Origin: Tildeniella torsiva UHER 1998/13D
GTDB lineage: Bacteria > Cyanobacteriota > Cyanobacteriia > Phormidesmidales > Phormidesmidaceae
Assembly: GCA_019358835.1 (NCBI GenBank)
Contig: JAHHIH010000024.1
Location: 1-64,000 of the forward strand
Reading direction: 5' to 3'
Length of the DNA stretch: 64,000 nt
The notes under the pieces are model-generated. The model searched no databases. It was not told where the DNA came from and was given only the letters and a program-made list of their open reading frames with translations. Positions 50,846 to 59,661 of the stretch are shown here, one piece after another (the first letter of the stretch is position 1; every line of letters begins with the position of its first letter). The position numbers were made by a program, and so were the translations under genes.

Positions 50846-52348
50846 TCATTGATTCAGCTTCTGGGTAAGCAGTTGATTGCTGAGTTTTGGATCCACTCTG
50901 CCGCTGCTGCGCTTCATGAGCTGGCCGACGAAGAAGCCCTGGAGCTTTTTCTTGCCGCCGCGATAGGCCTCAAGCTCTTCAGGATGGGCGGCTAGCACCT
51001 CATCGATCATCGCCTCAATCTGCGCCGGGTCAGAAATTTGACTTAGCCCCCGCGCTTCTACCATCGCTTTTGGGGAACCGCCCTGGGTAAGCAGCTCGGG
51101 CAGCAGATCTTTGCCAATTTTATTGCTGATGGTGCCCGACGCAATTAGCTGCACTAGCTCGGCTAGGGCGACAGGGGTTAGGGGCAGCGCATCGATGGAG
51201 ACTCGCTCGGTGTTGAGATAGGCGGCGATGTCCTGGGTAATCCAGTTGGCGGTGAGTTTGGGGTCGGCACCGGCGGCCATCGCCGCTTCAAAATATTCGG
51301 TGATGGCACGTTCGTCGCTCAGCACTCGGGCATCGTAGGGGGAGAGGCCAAACTCGGCCTCGTAGCGATCGCGCTTTTGGGCGGGCAGCTCAGGCAGTTC
51401 CGCCCGCCAGCCCTCTTTTTGCTCTACCGACACCACAATGGGCGGCAGGTCGGGTTCAGGAAAGTAGCGGTAGTCGCTGGAGCCTTCCTTAGAGCGCATG
51501 CTCTTAGTGCGCTGGCTGCTTTCGTCCCACAGGCGGGTTTCTTGAATGATTTTCTCGCCGGTCTGGTTGGCTTTGGTCTGCCGGTCGATTTCGTACTCGA
51601 TCGCCTTTTGAATGGCGCTGAAGGAGTTCATGTTTTTGATCTCCACCTTGGTGCCAAACTCCTCTTGGCCTACCGGGCGCACGGAGATGTTGACATCGCA
51701 GCGCAGGGAGCCCTCCTGCATATTGCCGTCGCTAATGCCCAGGTAGCGGACGATGCGGCGTAGTTCCTGGGCATATTCGGCGGCTTCTTGGCCAGTGCGA
51801 ATATCGGGTTCAGAGACAATTTCGATTAGCGGTACACCCGCTCGGTTGTAGTCAACCAGAGAGTAGGTGGAGCCAGCCAGGCGATCGCTGCCCGCGTGAA
51901 CCAGCTTGCCCGCGTCTTCTTCCATGTGCAGGCGAGTGATGCCGATGCGCTTGCGAGTGGCCTCTTTAGTCTTTTTGTCGATCAGCTCGATCTCAAGCCA
52001 GCCGTGCTCGGCAATGGGCAGGTCGAATTGGGAAATTTGATAGTTCTTGGGCAGGTCGGGGTAGAAATACTGCTTGCGATCGAACTTAGAGTAGGGCGCG
52101 ATCTGGCAATTTAAGGCTAGCCCGGCCTTGACGGCATACTCCAGCACGCGCTGATTGAGCACCGGCAGCACCCCCGGCATACCCACCACAATGGGGTCGA
52201 TGTAGGTGTTAGGGTCGGCCCCAAAGGCCGTAGAGGCTGGGGAGAAAATTTTGGTTTCGGTGCACAACTGACAGTGGGTTTCGAGGCCAATGACGGCTTC
52301 GTACTGAGTTTTAGCGGGCTGAGTTTTGGCGGGGGCCGCAGTGGTCAT
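50846..52348 (-). CDS. gatB: Aspartyl/glutamyl-tRNA amidotransferase subunit B
   Basis: GatB is the kinase-like core of the GatCAB enzyme that converts mischarged Glu-tRNA(Gln) and Asp-tRNA(Asn) into their amides. The 500-residue product begins near [13 protein letters not shown] and has the family blocks [59 protein letters not shown] and [29 protein letters not shown] is followed by the C-terminal tail domain. The ATG at 52348 is chosen over a TTG at 52360. It is complete and convergent with no gene, and ends at a terminator. Confidence 0.96.
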   Translation of the reverse strand: MTTAAPAKTQPAKTQYEAVIGLETHCQLCTETKIFSPASTAFGADPNTYIDPIVVGMPGVLPVLNQRVLEYAVKAGLALNCQIAPYSKFDRKQYFYPDLPKNYQISQFDLPIAEHGWLEIELIDKKTKEATRKRIGITRLHMEEDAGKLVHAGSDRLAGSTYSLVDYNRAGVPLIEIVSEPDIRTGQEAAEYAQELRRIVRYLGISDGNMQEGSLRCDVNISVRPVGQEEFGTKVEIKNMNSFSAIQKAIEYEIDRQTKANQTGEKIIQETRLWDESSQRTKSMRSKEGSSDYRYFPEPDLPPIVVSVEQKEGWRAELPELPAQKRDRYEAEFGLSPYDARVLSDERAITEYFEAAMAAGADPKLTANWITQDIAAYLNTERVSIDALPLTPVALAELVQLIASGTISNKIGKDLLPELLTQGGSPKAMVEARGLSQISDPAQIEAMIDEVLAAHPEELEAYRGGKKKLQGFFVGQLMKRSSGRVDPKLSNQLLTQKLNQ

Positions 52349-52400
52349 AAACCGCTCCAACGGGGAATTGCATTCTTAGAGTAACTATTGTAGCCCTGAC

Positions 52401-52494
52401 GGGGTAGGTGGAGGGGGTAAGGAGTGAGGGGTAAGGGGGTGGGGAGTGTAGGGGTGAGGAAGATGGAGGGGGTGGGGGAGTGAGGGGATGGGTG
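52401..52494. repeat. G-rich, nearly homopurine tract
   Basis: The plus strand has many runs of G4 to G5 separated by short A/T-containing spacers over about 90 bp, between ubiA and gatB. The repeated unit resembles GGGGTAAGG and GGAGTGAGG. It could form G-quadruplexes on the plus strand and slow polymerase on transcripts from the minus strand. No gene is present. Confidence 0.6.
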
Positions 52495-52535
52495 TTAGGC
52501 GTGGTTGCCAGGCGATCCCATGGAATGAGCGGTGG

Positions 52536-53459
52536 TTACAGCAGAGATCCCAGGATCATACCGAGGAGAATGACGAAGCCGAGTTGGACATTCTGCCGAA
52601 AGATTTGCCCGTAGAAGGTGAGGGGTGGCTTGTAGCGGCTGAGCAGGTAAGACTGGCGTGACCACACAATTAGTGCGGCGGCTAACCCCAGCCAGTAGGG
52701 GAACGCGAGGAACAGCAGCAGGCCCAGCCAAATCAAGAGTAGCCATGCGCCGAAGAAGCAGAAGCCGATGAATTGGGTTGTGTAGTCGCCAAAGAACAGG
52801 GCAGCGGAGTTGACGCCGAGGCGGTGATCGTCGTCGCGATCGGGGATGGCGTAGACGGTATCGAAGCTCAGGGTCCAAAGCACCACGGCTAGCCAGAGAA
52901 TCCATACCGGTAGGTCTAAATTGTTGGTGACTGCCGCCCAGGGAATTAGCACCGCAAACCCCCAGGCGAGAGACAGCACTAGCTGTGGCACTGGGAATAC
53001 GCGCTTTGCCAGGGGATAGAACAGGATAAACGGCACGGCCAGCACACACAGCCAAAAGCTCAGGGCATTGAGGTAGAGCGACAGGCCGTAGGCGCAGAGC
53101 AGGGACACCAGCAGCACCCCGATGCCCACCTGCACAGACAGATCGCGGGCGGCCAATGGACGGGTTCGGGTGCGAGCGACGTGGGGATCAATATTGCGAT
53201 CCCACAGGTCGTTGACGACGCAGCCAGCAGCACTGGTGGCCAGGGTGCCGAGAATAATCACGCCCACCAAAGGCAGGGGCGGGCTACCCTCGGCAGCCAG
53301 CACCACCGACCACAGGGCTGGAATCATCAAAATTAGCCGCCCAGTGGGCTTATCCCAGCGCAGCAGGCGAATGATGGCATCTAGGGTGGAGGGTTCGGGA
53401 CGGGTGGAAGGACTCGCCATAGTCGCCAACGATGATTGCATAGGTACATCTTTCAGCAT
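52536..53459 (-). CDS. ubiA: UbiA-type 4-hydroxybenzoate polyprenyltransferase
   Basis: This membrane prenyltransferase attaches an isoprenoid chain to 4-hydroxybenzoate, the first committed step to plastoquinone in cyanobacteria. The 307-residue protein has eight to nine membrane helices and both aspartate motifs that bind magnesium and diphosphate: VNDLWDRNID and DTVYAIPDRDDD. The early block RLLRWDKPTGRLILMIPALWSV is typical. GTG at 53507 and ATGs at 53459 and 53441 are in frame; I take 53459. It may be co-transcribed with the RsmB-like gene 50 bp upstream. Confidence 0.92.
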   Translation of the reverse strand: MLKDVPMQSSLATMASPSTRPEPSTLDAIIRLLRWDKPTGRLILMIPALWSVVLAAEGSPPLPLVGVIILGTLATSAAGCVVNDLWDRNIDPHVARTRTRPLAARDLSVQVGIGVLLVSLLCAYGLSLYLNALSFWLCVLAVPFILFYPLAKRVFPVPQLVLSLAWGFAVLIPWAAVTNNLDLPVWILWLAVVLWTLSFDTVYAIPDRDDDHRLGVNSAALFFGDYTTQFIGFCFFGAWLLLIWLGLLLFLAFPYWLGLAAALIVWSRQSYLLSRYKPPLTFYGQIFRQNVQLGFVILLGMILGSLL

Positions 53460-53509
53460 AGCGGCGGTTGAGCCTGGCCCAAAGCACTGGCGACAGGGCA
53501 CCAGCACGG

Positions 53510-54475
53510 TTAAGGCGATCGCTCTATGCTGTAGATTTGCATGCCCTTAGCCGTTAGAAAATCCAAATTGATTGGCTCTGTTGAAGTCGCTTTGTTATGC
53601 AGCAAAGCTGTGAAGCCGCCCGCACCCAGACCCGACTGGGGCCAAAGGCGATAGCAGGGAAAGGCGGCCAGGGGTGAGGCGTGGTCAGCCAAAGCGGGGA
53701 CTTCTACCGCCTCAAACTGGGGAAACTTTTTGATCAGCCACTCCACGACCTGCTCGTTTTCTTCGAGGGAGAAGGTGCAGGTCATGTAGGCCAGGTAGCC
53801 GCCGCCTGCCACCGTTTGCGTGGCACTGGCCAGAATTCGCTTTTGGCGGCTGGCGTTTTTCTTGATGTTGACGGGGTGAAAACAGCCTAGGGCCTGATCG
53901 CCTTTGGCCAAGAGCGACTGCCCGCTGCATGGCGCATCGACCACCACCACTGAGGCGGTGTGGGGCAGCTGTTCAGCAAAGGTTTGAGGGTCGAGGTTAA
54001 ACACCAGCGAGTCGGTCAACCCGCAGCGTTTGAGGTTAGAAATCAAGATTCTGACCCGCTTGCGGACGACCTCGTTGCACCAGAGATGCTCCGGCGTTAA
54101 TGCTTTCCAGGCCAGCAGGCTTTTGCCTCCTGGGGCGGCGCAGAGATCGAGCACTGACTCTGATGGGGTGGCGATCGCGCCAAACACCGCCGCAGAGAAT
54201 ACCGAGGCCATATCTAGGCAGTAGTAGGCTCCGGCCTGGTGGAGATCGTGCTGGCCGGGGCGCTGGTCAGAGCTGAGGCGATCGACCCAGGGGGGCTGCC
54301 AGGGTAGGGGTGGGGCGATCGCAAAGGGCAACACCTCTGGCCGGGGCTGCATCCACACAATGGCGGCAGGAAACGGCTGGGGGTTGATGAGAGCCTCTAC
54401 AAAGGCAGCGCGATCGCGCTCCTCATTAAATAGCCGACGACTCAGTTTTAGCAGCAGGTTAGATGGTTCGCCCAT
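53510..54475 (-). CDS. RsmB/NOP-family RNA (cytosine-5) methyltransferase
   Basis: The 321-residue protein has the SAM-binding region VLDLCAAPGGKSLLAWKAL (about residues 108-126) and both catalytic cysteines of m5C RNA methyltransferases: C183 in DAPCSGQSLLAKG and C233 in MTCTFSLEENE. It therefore should methylate cytosine in rRNA or tRNA. It lacks the N-terminal NusB-like domain of RsmB, so its target is uncertain. The ATG at 54475 is clear. It lies upstream of ubiA on the same strand. Confidence 0.9.
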   Translation of the reverse strand: MGEPSNLLLKLSRRLFNEERDRAAFVEALINPQPFPAAIVWMQPRPEVLPFAIAPPLPWQPPWVDRLSSDQRPGQHDLHQAGAYYCLDMASVFSAAVFGAIATPSESVLDLCAAPGGKSLLAWKALTPEHLWCNEVVRKRVRILISNLKRCGLTDSLVFNLDPQTFAEQLPHTASVVVVDAPCSGQSLLAKGDQALGCFHPVNIKKNASRQKRILASATQTVAGGGYLAYMTCTFSLEENEQVVEWLIKKFPQFEAVEVPALADHASPLAAFPCYRLWPQSGLGAGGFTALLHNKATSTEPINLDFLTAKGMQIYSIERSP

Positions 54476-54956
54476 AGGGCAGGATTATGCCATAGCCTGA
54501 GGGGATAACCCCATAGATGCAAAGCTGGGCCGCAAATTCTTTCTCAGAGCTATTGCCCTCAAGTCAATCAATCGTTAACTCAATTTCTATCTAAAGAAGT
54601 ACAAGCTTATAAAAAAGTAATGCCTAAGACAATTTAATAGCGACAGCGCCCGCACCAGACCTTGAACACACAGAAGTAGATCTACCTAGCTGACTACCTT
54701 CTTGGCTAGTGAACAGAGATATTAACCCAGTTTTAACTGATCCCCGACAAGTTTACGTTCGCTAAAGTTTTCAAAATCAACCATTCACATAATTGTGAAT
54801 CCGCCTAAAGCAAACATGAAGAAAACATAAAGGACGTTTGGCAATTTTAACGGCTACAGCCTTGAAAAGGCTAGATGTTTGGGCCTTGGGACAGATGATA
54901 TTCAATTTTTCACGAGTGAAAATGTAGAAGTTATGTGCAGCTTTTAGGAAGCCACT
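54476..54956. other. AT-rich divergent spacer
   Basis: No gene is seen in 481 bp between the RsmB-like and Cys-rich protein genes. The region is richer in A and T than its surroundings. It has an 18-bp dyad at 54783-54800. Confidence 0.5.
54783..54800. promoter_or_regulatory. 18-bp dyad ATTCACA-N4-TGTGAAT
   Basis: ATTCACA (54783-54789) and TGTGAAT (54794-54800) form a perfect inverted pair around TAAT. It is about 160 bp upstream of the Cys-rich protein gene and could be an operator. The half-sites recall TGTGA of Crp sites but in the inverted order. Confidence 0.35.
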
Positions 54957-55274
54957 ATGAAATCAGCGCAGTGCCGGGTGTCATCTTGTAGCCGCTGCCG
55001 TTTTTATACTCCAGAGGGTCGGCGAGGGGGGCAATGCAGTCAGCTGGGAGTGCCGGTAGAAAGCCGGTGGGAGCCGTGCTCCCTGGCTGTTCCCGTGTTC
55101 GCGCCACCGCTGGTGGTGATGAAGCCTTTAGACTTTTTGCCTCAACCCTTGGAGCTGAGCTTTCCCGAAGTGTCTCTAAAGGCTGCGCGGCTAGAGGCGG
55201 CGTTAGAGGCTCCCTCTGTGCAAGGTCATCCAGAAGACACTATGCATCCCGCTCCTGCCCGAGCGTGGCGCTGA
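54957..55274 (+). CDS. Small cysteine-rich cyanobacterial protein
   Basis: The 105-residue protein has five cysteines in the first 41 residues (C6, C11, C14, C27 and C41), in CRVSSCSRCRFYTPEGRRGGQC and WEPCSLA, spaced like a zinc-binding knuckle. The rest, from about residue 48, is proline-rich with a helical end. Proteins starting with this pattern occur in many cyanobacteria, but I know no function. The ATG at 54957 is preceded by AGGAAG. A DNA- or RNA-binding or redox role is possible. Confidence 0.7.
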   Translation: MKSAQCRVSSCSRCRFYTPEGRRGGQCSQLGVPVESRWEPCSLAVPVFAPPLVVMKPLDFLPQPLELSFPEVSLKAARLEAALEAPSVQGHPEDTMHPAPARAWR

Positions 55275-55419
55275 AGCAGCGGCGGGCATGCTCTAAAATT
55301 TAGAGCGCAGGATCTATCTCATCCTTTTTCATGAACAATCGAGGTGTTTGGATAACTAGCTCTGGTGCAATGGGTCAGGGTGAAGTGAGTGCCGGTTGTC
55401 TACAAGCTGCGATCGCCTG

Positions 55420-56376
55420 ATGCCGCTGCGCTACGCCATTGTCGGTACCGGGGCGGTCGGGGGCTACTACGGAGCCCGGCTACAGCAGGGCGGTGCCGAG
55501 GTGCACTTTTTGCTGCACCGCGACTACGATCATGTGCTCAAATCTGGCCTGGCGGTAGAATCGATCGCCGGAGATTTTACCCTGCCCCATGTGCAGGCCC
55601 ACTGCACCACCGCTACTATGCCAAACGTTGATGCGGTGGTGATTGGGCTCAAAACGACGCAAAATGCTCTGCTGGCAGACCTGCTGCCGCCTCTTTTGGG
55701 GCCAAAGACGGCTATTTTAACCCTGCAAAACGGCTTTGGGATTGAGGCTGAATTGGCGGCCTGGGTCGGCGATCGCCCCATTTTGGGCGGGCTGTGCATC
55801 ATTTGCGCCAACAAGATTGGCCCTGGCACCATTCGCCACCTCGACTACGGCAGCCTGCTGCTGGGCCAGCATCACCCCGATCACCAGCCTGCTAGAATTT
55901 CGCCCCTGCTAAAGCAGATCGTGCAGGACTTTTCAGCGGGAAGCATCCCTGTGGAAAAGGTGGAGGATCTACGCCTAGCTCGGTGGCGCAAGCTAGTGTG
56001 GAACATTCCTTTCAACGGGCTGTCGGTGGTGATGAATGCCACCACCGACGAAATGATGGCCGACCCGAACATTCGCCTGTTGGCCGAGCAGCTGATGGAA
56101 GAGGTGCTAGAGGCAGCCCGGCGCGATGGTGACGCCCTTTCGCCGGGTCAAAATCGGCATTTGCCGCAGGCATTAGTTGCTCAGATGCTGACGCACACGG
56201 AGCAGATGACTCCCTACCGCACCAGCATGAAGATTGACTCTGACGAGGGCCGCCCCCTGGAGGTAGAAGCCATCTATGGCAATGCTCTACGAACCGCCCA
56301 GGCGGCGGGGGCAGCGGTGCCGAGGATTGAGATGCTGTATCACTTGCTAAAGGCGATCGATCGGCGGCAGGGGTAA
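55420..56376 (+). CDS. Ketopantoate reductase-like (PanE/ApbA) oxidoreductase
   Basis: PanE reduces 2-dehydropantoate to pantoate with NADPH in coenzyme A synthesis. The 318-residue protein has the Rossmann motif VGTGAVGGYYGARL (residues 8-21), the TKTTQNALL-like segment (LKTTQNALLADLL), the substrate block ARWRKLVWNIPFNGLSVV and the late SMKIDSDEGRPLEVEAIYGN. It lies between unrelated genes, so other 2-hydroxyacid substrates are possible, and the symbol is not assigned. The ATG at 55420 is preferred over a TTG at 55396. Confidence 0.85.
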   Translation: MPLRYAIVGTGAVGGYYGARLQQGGAEVHFLLHRDYDHVLKSGLAVESIAGDFTLPHVQAHCTTATMPNVDAVVIGLKTTQNALLADLLPPLLGPKTAILTLQNGFGIEAELAAWVGDRPILGGLCIICANKIGPGTIRHLDYGSLLLGQHHPDHQPARISPLLKQIVQDFSAGSIPVEKVEDLRLARWRKLVWNIPFNGLSVVMNATTDEMMADPNIRLLAEQLMEEVLEAARRDGDALSPGQNRHLPQALVAQMLTHTEQMTPYRTSMKIDSDEGRPLEVEAIYGNALRTAQAAGAAVPRIEMLYHLLKAIDRRQG

Positions 56377-56462
56377 GCGGGTGAGGCCGCAAGAAACGGG
56401 TGGTATGGCAGGAAGGCGATCGGTAGATTGGGAACTGTCGTTAAACTTTGGCCGCTCGTCCT

Positions 56463-57326
56463 ATGAATGCTGTGATGGAACCTGCAACCTACGACGATGA
56501 GACCTACCGACAGATTGCTGAGGCGATCGCATTTTTGCGTCAAAACCATCTCGACCAGCCCGACCTAGCCGCCGTAGCCCGCCATGTGCACCTCAGCGAG
56601 TACCACTTTCAGCGGCTGTTTACCCAGTGGGCGGGCATTAGCCCCAAGCGATTTTTGCAAAACCTGACTGTAGACTACGCCAAGGCCAAAATTGCCGAAA
56701 CCAAAAGCCTGTTGGATTTGACTGGGGATGTGGGCTTGTCGAGTCCAGGTCGTTTGCACGATTTGTTTGTCACCTTAGAGGCCATGTCGCCCGGCGAGTT
56801 TAAGGCTGGAGGGGCGGGCTTAGAGATTCGCTACGGCATTCACGCGACGCCGTTTGGGCGTTGTCTGCTGGCGAAGACCGCGCGGGGCATCTGCAATCTT
56901 CACTTCTTAGAGACGCCAGACCAGGCGACGGCAGCGCATCTGCTGCGGGCAGAGTGGCCGGGGGCAACCCTTGTGGCCGACCAGCCAGGGACTGCAGGAG
57001 AGTGCAGGCGCATCTTTACCCCAGACCCCGATCGCCCCTTGGCGCTGACAGTCAAAGGCACCAATTTTCAAATTCAGGTGTGGCGGGCGCTTTTGCAGAT
57101 CCCTCTGGGTGGGCTGACGACGTACCAGGGCTTGGCGGGGGCGATCGGTCGGCCCACGGCGGCAAGGGCGGTGGGCAATGCTGTGGGGTGCAATCCGGTG
57201 GGTTATCTAATTCCCTGCCATCGGGTGATTCGAGCATCGGGGGAGTGGGGTGGCTACCGCTGGGGTACAGCGCGCAAGACCCTGCTGCTGGGCTGGGAAG
57301 CTGGTCAGACCCAGGCCCTCATCTAA
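56463..57326 (+). CDS. AraC-type HTH fused to methylated-DNA-protein-cysteine methyltransferase
   Basis: The 287-residue protein starts with an AraC-type helix-turn-helix pair (about residues 12-95, LAAVARHVHLSEYHFQRLFTQWAGISPKRFLQ) and ends in an MGMT domain with the active-site PCHRVI (C252) and the family's TTYQGLAGAIGRPTAARAVGNAVGCNP. It resembles E. coli Ada without the N-terminal methyl-phosphotriester sensor domain (no four-cysteine zinc site). It should repair O6-methylguanine and may regulate genes. The ATG at 56463 is preferred over a TTG at 56448. A terminator follows at 57371. Confidence 0.88.
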   Translation: MNAVMEPATYDDETYRQIAEAIAFLRQNHLDQPDLAAVARHVHLSEYHFQRLFTQWAGISPKRFLQNLTVDYAKAKIAETKSLLDLTGDVGLSSPGRLHDLFVTLEAMSPGEFKAGGAGLEIRYGIHATPFGRCLLAKTARGICNLHFLETPDQATAAHLLRAEWPGATLVADQPGTAGECRRIFTPDPDRPLALTVKGTNFQIQVWRALLQIPLGGLTTYQGLAGAIGRPTAARAVGNAVGCNPVGYLIPCHRVIRASGEWGGYRWGTARKTLLLGWEAGQTQALI

Positions 57327-57370
57327 GGGGGCCTCTCGCTATCGCTCTTTTCAACCCCAACAAAAGAAGA

Positions 57371-57403
57371 GAGCCCAGACTTCAATCAGGGAAGTTTGGG
57401 CTC
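57371..57403. terminator. Bidirectional hairpin terminator
   Basis: GAGCCCAGACTTC (57371-57383) pairs with GAAGTTTGGGCTC (57391-57403) with one mismatch-like G-T pair. It sits between the convergent Ada-like and thf1 genes. Confidence 0.8.
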
Positions 57404-57439
57404 AGAACTCTAGGCTTAGTCTTTTAGCGCGGGCAAAGT

Positions 57440-58192
57440 TTACTCCGCCGAATCTCCAGATTCACCGGCTTCGGGGGCAGCAGCTACCGGCTCAACGATG
57501 CTGTTAGCTTCGGCTTCGGCGGCTTTTTTGCGGTCTTCGCGCTTTTTGCGATCGGCGGCCAGCATGTCTTTCATCACTTCTTGGGCCTGAGCAAATTTCT
57601 CAAGGTTGCTGCGGTAGAGTTCAACGTCTTTTTGCAGCTTGTCGGTGGAAATATTGAGCTTGCCGCCCAGGGTATTGAACAGCGCTTCGACGGTTTCCTT
57701 GTTTTTGAGGTCGTCGCCCGAAGCGACCGATTCTACCAGGGTGTAGAGACCAATGCCAAAGGGACGGCTGTACTTAAATTTCTCTTTGTGGGCGATCGCC
57801 GCCAGGGTGCCGCGCAGGCCATCGCCACCGTCGCCCAAATTCTCAAACTGCCCCTTGAGATCGTCTAGGGACATGCCGCTGACGGTAGATTTTACCGCCT
57901 CGGCATCGCCGCGATAGTGCTCGGGGGTGCTGTTGATCGAGCGGCACAGGGCATTGAAAATGGAGGCTTTGTCGCTCTCAGGCTCGTAGCCGACCATGAA
58001 GCGATCGAAGGTGGTGACGATGCCGAGGGCGTAGATAGGGTCGTAGGCAAAGTCGGCGTTGACCGACAGCAGGTGCATTTCGACCATAAGCTCATCTACC
58101 ACCCGTCGGTAGATGGAGTTGATGGGGCGAGTGTGGTGGGTGTAAAAGTCGCGCTTAGCGTCAGATACGGTGCGTACGGGTGCGTTGTTCAC
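57440..58192 (-). CDS. thf1: Thylakoid formation protein Thf1/Psb29
   Basis: Thf1/Psb29 is a thylakoid-associated protein needed for photosystem II repair (with FtsH) and for thylakoid formation in plants. The 250-residue product has the family blocks RTVSDAKRDFYTHHTRPINSIYRRVVDELMVEMHLL, FAYDPIYALGIVTTFDRFMVGY and FKYSRPFGIGLYTLVE. The charged coiled tail ends with a predicted disordered EPVAAAPEAGESGDSAE segment. The start is a GTG at 58192. It probably acts in the cytosol or at the thylakoid. Confidence 0.95.
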   Translation of the reverse strand: MNNAPVRTVSDAKRDFYTHHTRPINSIYRRVVDELMVEMHLLSVNADFAYDPIYALGIVTTFDRFMVGYEPESDKASIFNALCRSINSTPEHYRGDAEAVKSTVSGMSLDDLKGQFENLGDGGDGLRGTLAAIAHKEKFKYSRPFGIGLYTLVESVASGDDLKNKETVEALFNTLGGKLNISTDKLQKDVELYRSNLEKFAQAQEVMKDMLAADRKKREDRKKAAEAEANSIVEPVAAAPEAGESGDSAE

Positions 58193-58310
58193 AGCCTAGG
58201 GTTCAAATATTACAGTTCTTATATTGTATTGTCTCGCGGGACTGTGCCTTTGCCAACCTATCGGATGCAGGCGGGGATCAATGCTACTTGTGTTTAATTG
58301 ATGGCAGGTT

Positions 58311-58360
58311 GGCAAGTTAGCGGGTTGGAAGGTTGGAAGGTTTGGACGTTCTAACTTGCC
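58311..58360. repeat. Inverted repeat with a tandem GGTTGGAA loop
   Basis: GGCAAGTTAG (58311-58320) is perfectly matched by CTAACTTGCC (58351-58360). The loop carries GGTTGGAA twice in tandem. It lies between thf1 and the glycosyltransferase gene. Confidence 0.6.
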
Positions 58361-58418
58361 GACGTTGGCTGCGGTGGGAAGATCGTTACAGCCATTGAGT
58401 TTGCTTTGCCTGACTGGA

Positions 58419-59414
58419 CTAACGACCTAGCTTTTTGCGAATTTTGGCGGTGGTGCGCTGGAGCCAGAGGCGGGCCAGGCGGGATGGGGTGAGGTCGGGA
58501 ATGTCCGCAGGGTGCTTGGCTCGATGGTCGAAGAAGTGGTTAATTTCGGCCAGAATGACCTCTAGCCGGGGCAGCAGGGCCGGAGCGCGGTAGGGGGCTA
58601 AATCCGCAGGGGACATAGCCAGGGGAGTAGGCGTTTGCAGGGCGGTGAGGATGCGATCGCAGTCGTACCCCGCTGAGTACACCCCAATCTTGTAGCAGTT
58701 GAAACCTGGATCCAAGTAATCCGCCAATGCCCCGTTGACGCTGGTAAACACCTGGCAACCGCAGGCCATCGCCTCCATGGGCGGCAAGCCAAACCCCTCG
58801 CTTACTTGACTCAGCGCCCAGTATTCTGCCGAGTCGTAGAGAAAGATTTTGCTGCGGTTAAACAGCACCGACAGGTCATCCACAAACCCGGTCAGCGTGA
58901 CTACGTTACAACGGCTGTCCAATGCTGGGATAAGCTGATTCAGCAGATAGTCCGACGACTTGCGCACCTGCACCAGCACGTCGATATCCCTGGGCTGCTG
59001 CTGGTTGGTGAACTCGGGCGAAATGTGGTTAGGCAGGTAAAAAATCAGCCCGTTCGGTCGTTTTTGCCCCCAGTAGCCCATCGAGTTGCGGCTGACGGTA
59101 ATAATCGGAATATCCCCCGGCAGGGTGAATCCGTAGCCGCTGCTGTGGGCGTGGTACACCACTGGGTAGCCCCGCAGCCGTTTGACCAGCCGAGGGATGT
59201 GAAACCCCCAGCTAATCACAAAAATGCTGTTGTCCAGATTAGGCTGTTGAAGCAGGTCATCCAAAAACAGGGTGTCGGGTTCGCGCTGGTCGTAGGTGAC
59301 TACCTCGGCAGAGCAGACCTGTTGGGCCAGCTTGAGGGTCTTGAGCTCGGCAAACAGCCCGCCGCAGTGATAGCGCTTGGCGGTACCAGGGACTAAAAAA
59401 TAGAGGTGGCGCAT
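58419..59414 (-). CDS. Group 1 family glycosyltransferase
   Basis: This 331-residue GT-B-like protein has the retaining-transferase EX7E-type motif SEGFGLPPMEAMACGCQVFTS (about residues 206-226), and earlier blocks VVYHAHSSGYG and VSRNSMGYWG. The N-terminal half starts MRHLYFLVPGTAKRYHCGGLFAELK. Sugar donor and acceptor are unknown; a polysaccharide or glycolipid is likely. The ATG at 59414 is clear. It lies 4 bp downstream of the DUF2283 gene, so the three minus-strand genes form an operon-like run. Confidence 0.85.
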   Translation of the reverse strand: MRHLYFLVPGTAKRYHCGGLFAELKTLKLAQQVCSAEVVTYDQREPDTLFLDDLLQQPNLDNSIFVISWGFHIPRLVKRLRGYPVVYHAHSSGYGFTLPGDIPIITVSRNSMGYWGQKRPNGLIFYLPNHISPEFTNQQQPRDIDVLVQVRKSSDYLLNQLIPALDSRCNVVTLTGFVDDLSVLFNRSKIFLYDSAEYWALSQVSEGFGLPPMEAMACGCQVFTSVNGALADYLDPGFNCYKIGVYSAGYDCDRILTALQTPTPLAMSPADLAPYRAPALLPRLEVILAEINHFFDHRAKHPADIPDLTPSRLARLWLQRTTAKIRKKLGR

Positions 59415-59418
59415 GCGG

Positions 59419-59661
59419 TTATCGCTGACTTGCGTTGAGTATGGTTAAGCCTACAATGGCTTCAGCGGCATCGTAGCGAATCACAATATCTTCATTAGTG
59501 AGTTCGCTATCTTGGGCTGTTTGGGGTGGATTATTGAAATCGATGTAGAGTACATCGGCTTCAGCGTCGTAGACAATAAAAAAGGGCTGCTTGGGTAGAT
59601 CATGCAGCAGGGGCAGAAATTTGAGGTAGGTCTGAGCTTCTTGATAATTAGCTATGGCCAT
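59419..59661 (-). CDS. DUF2283 family protein, possible antitoxin
   Basis: The 80-residue protein has the DUF2283 pattern: FFIVYDAEADVLYIDFNNPP, then EDIVIRYDAAEAIVGLTILNASQR. The family is small and often accompanies small toxin-like genes. It overlaps the upstream 99-residue gene by 10 bp on the same strand (ATG at 59661), so translation is coupled. It may neutralise the product of that gene. Function is inferred only from this context. Confidence 0.75.
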   Translation of the reverse strand: MAIANYQEAQTYLKFLPLLHDLPKQPFFIVYDAEADVLYIDFNNPPQTAQDSELTNEDIVIRYDAAEAIVGLTILNASQR

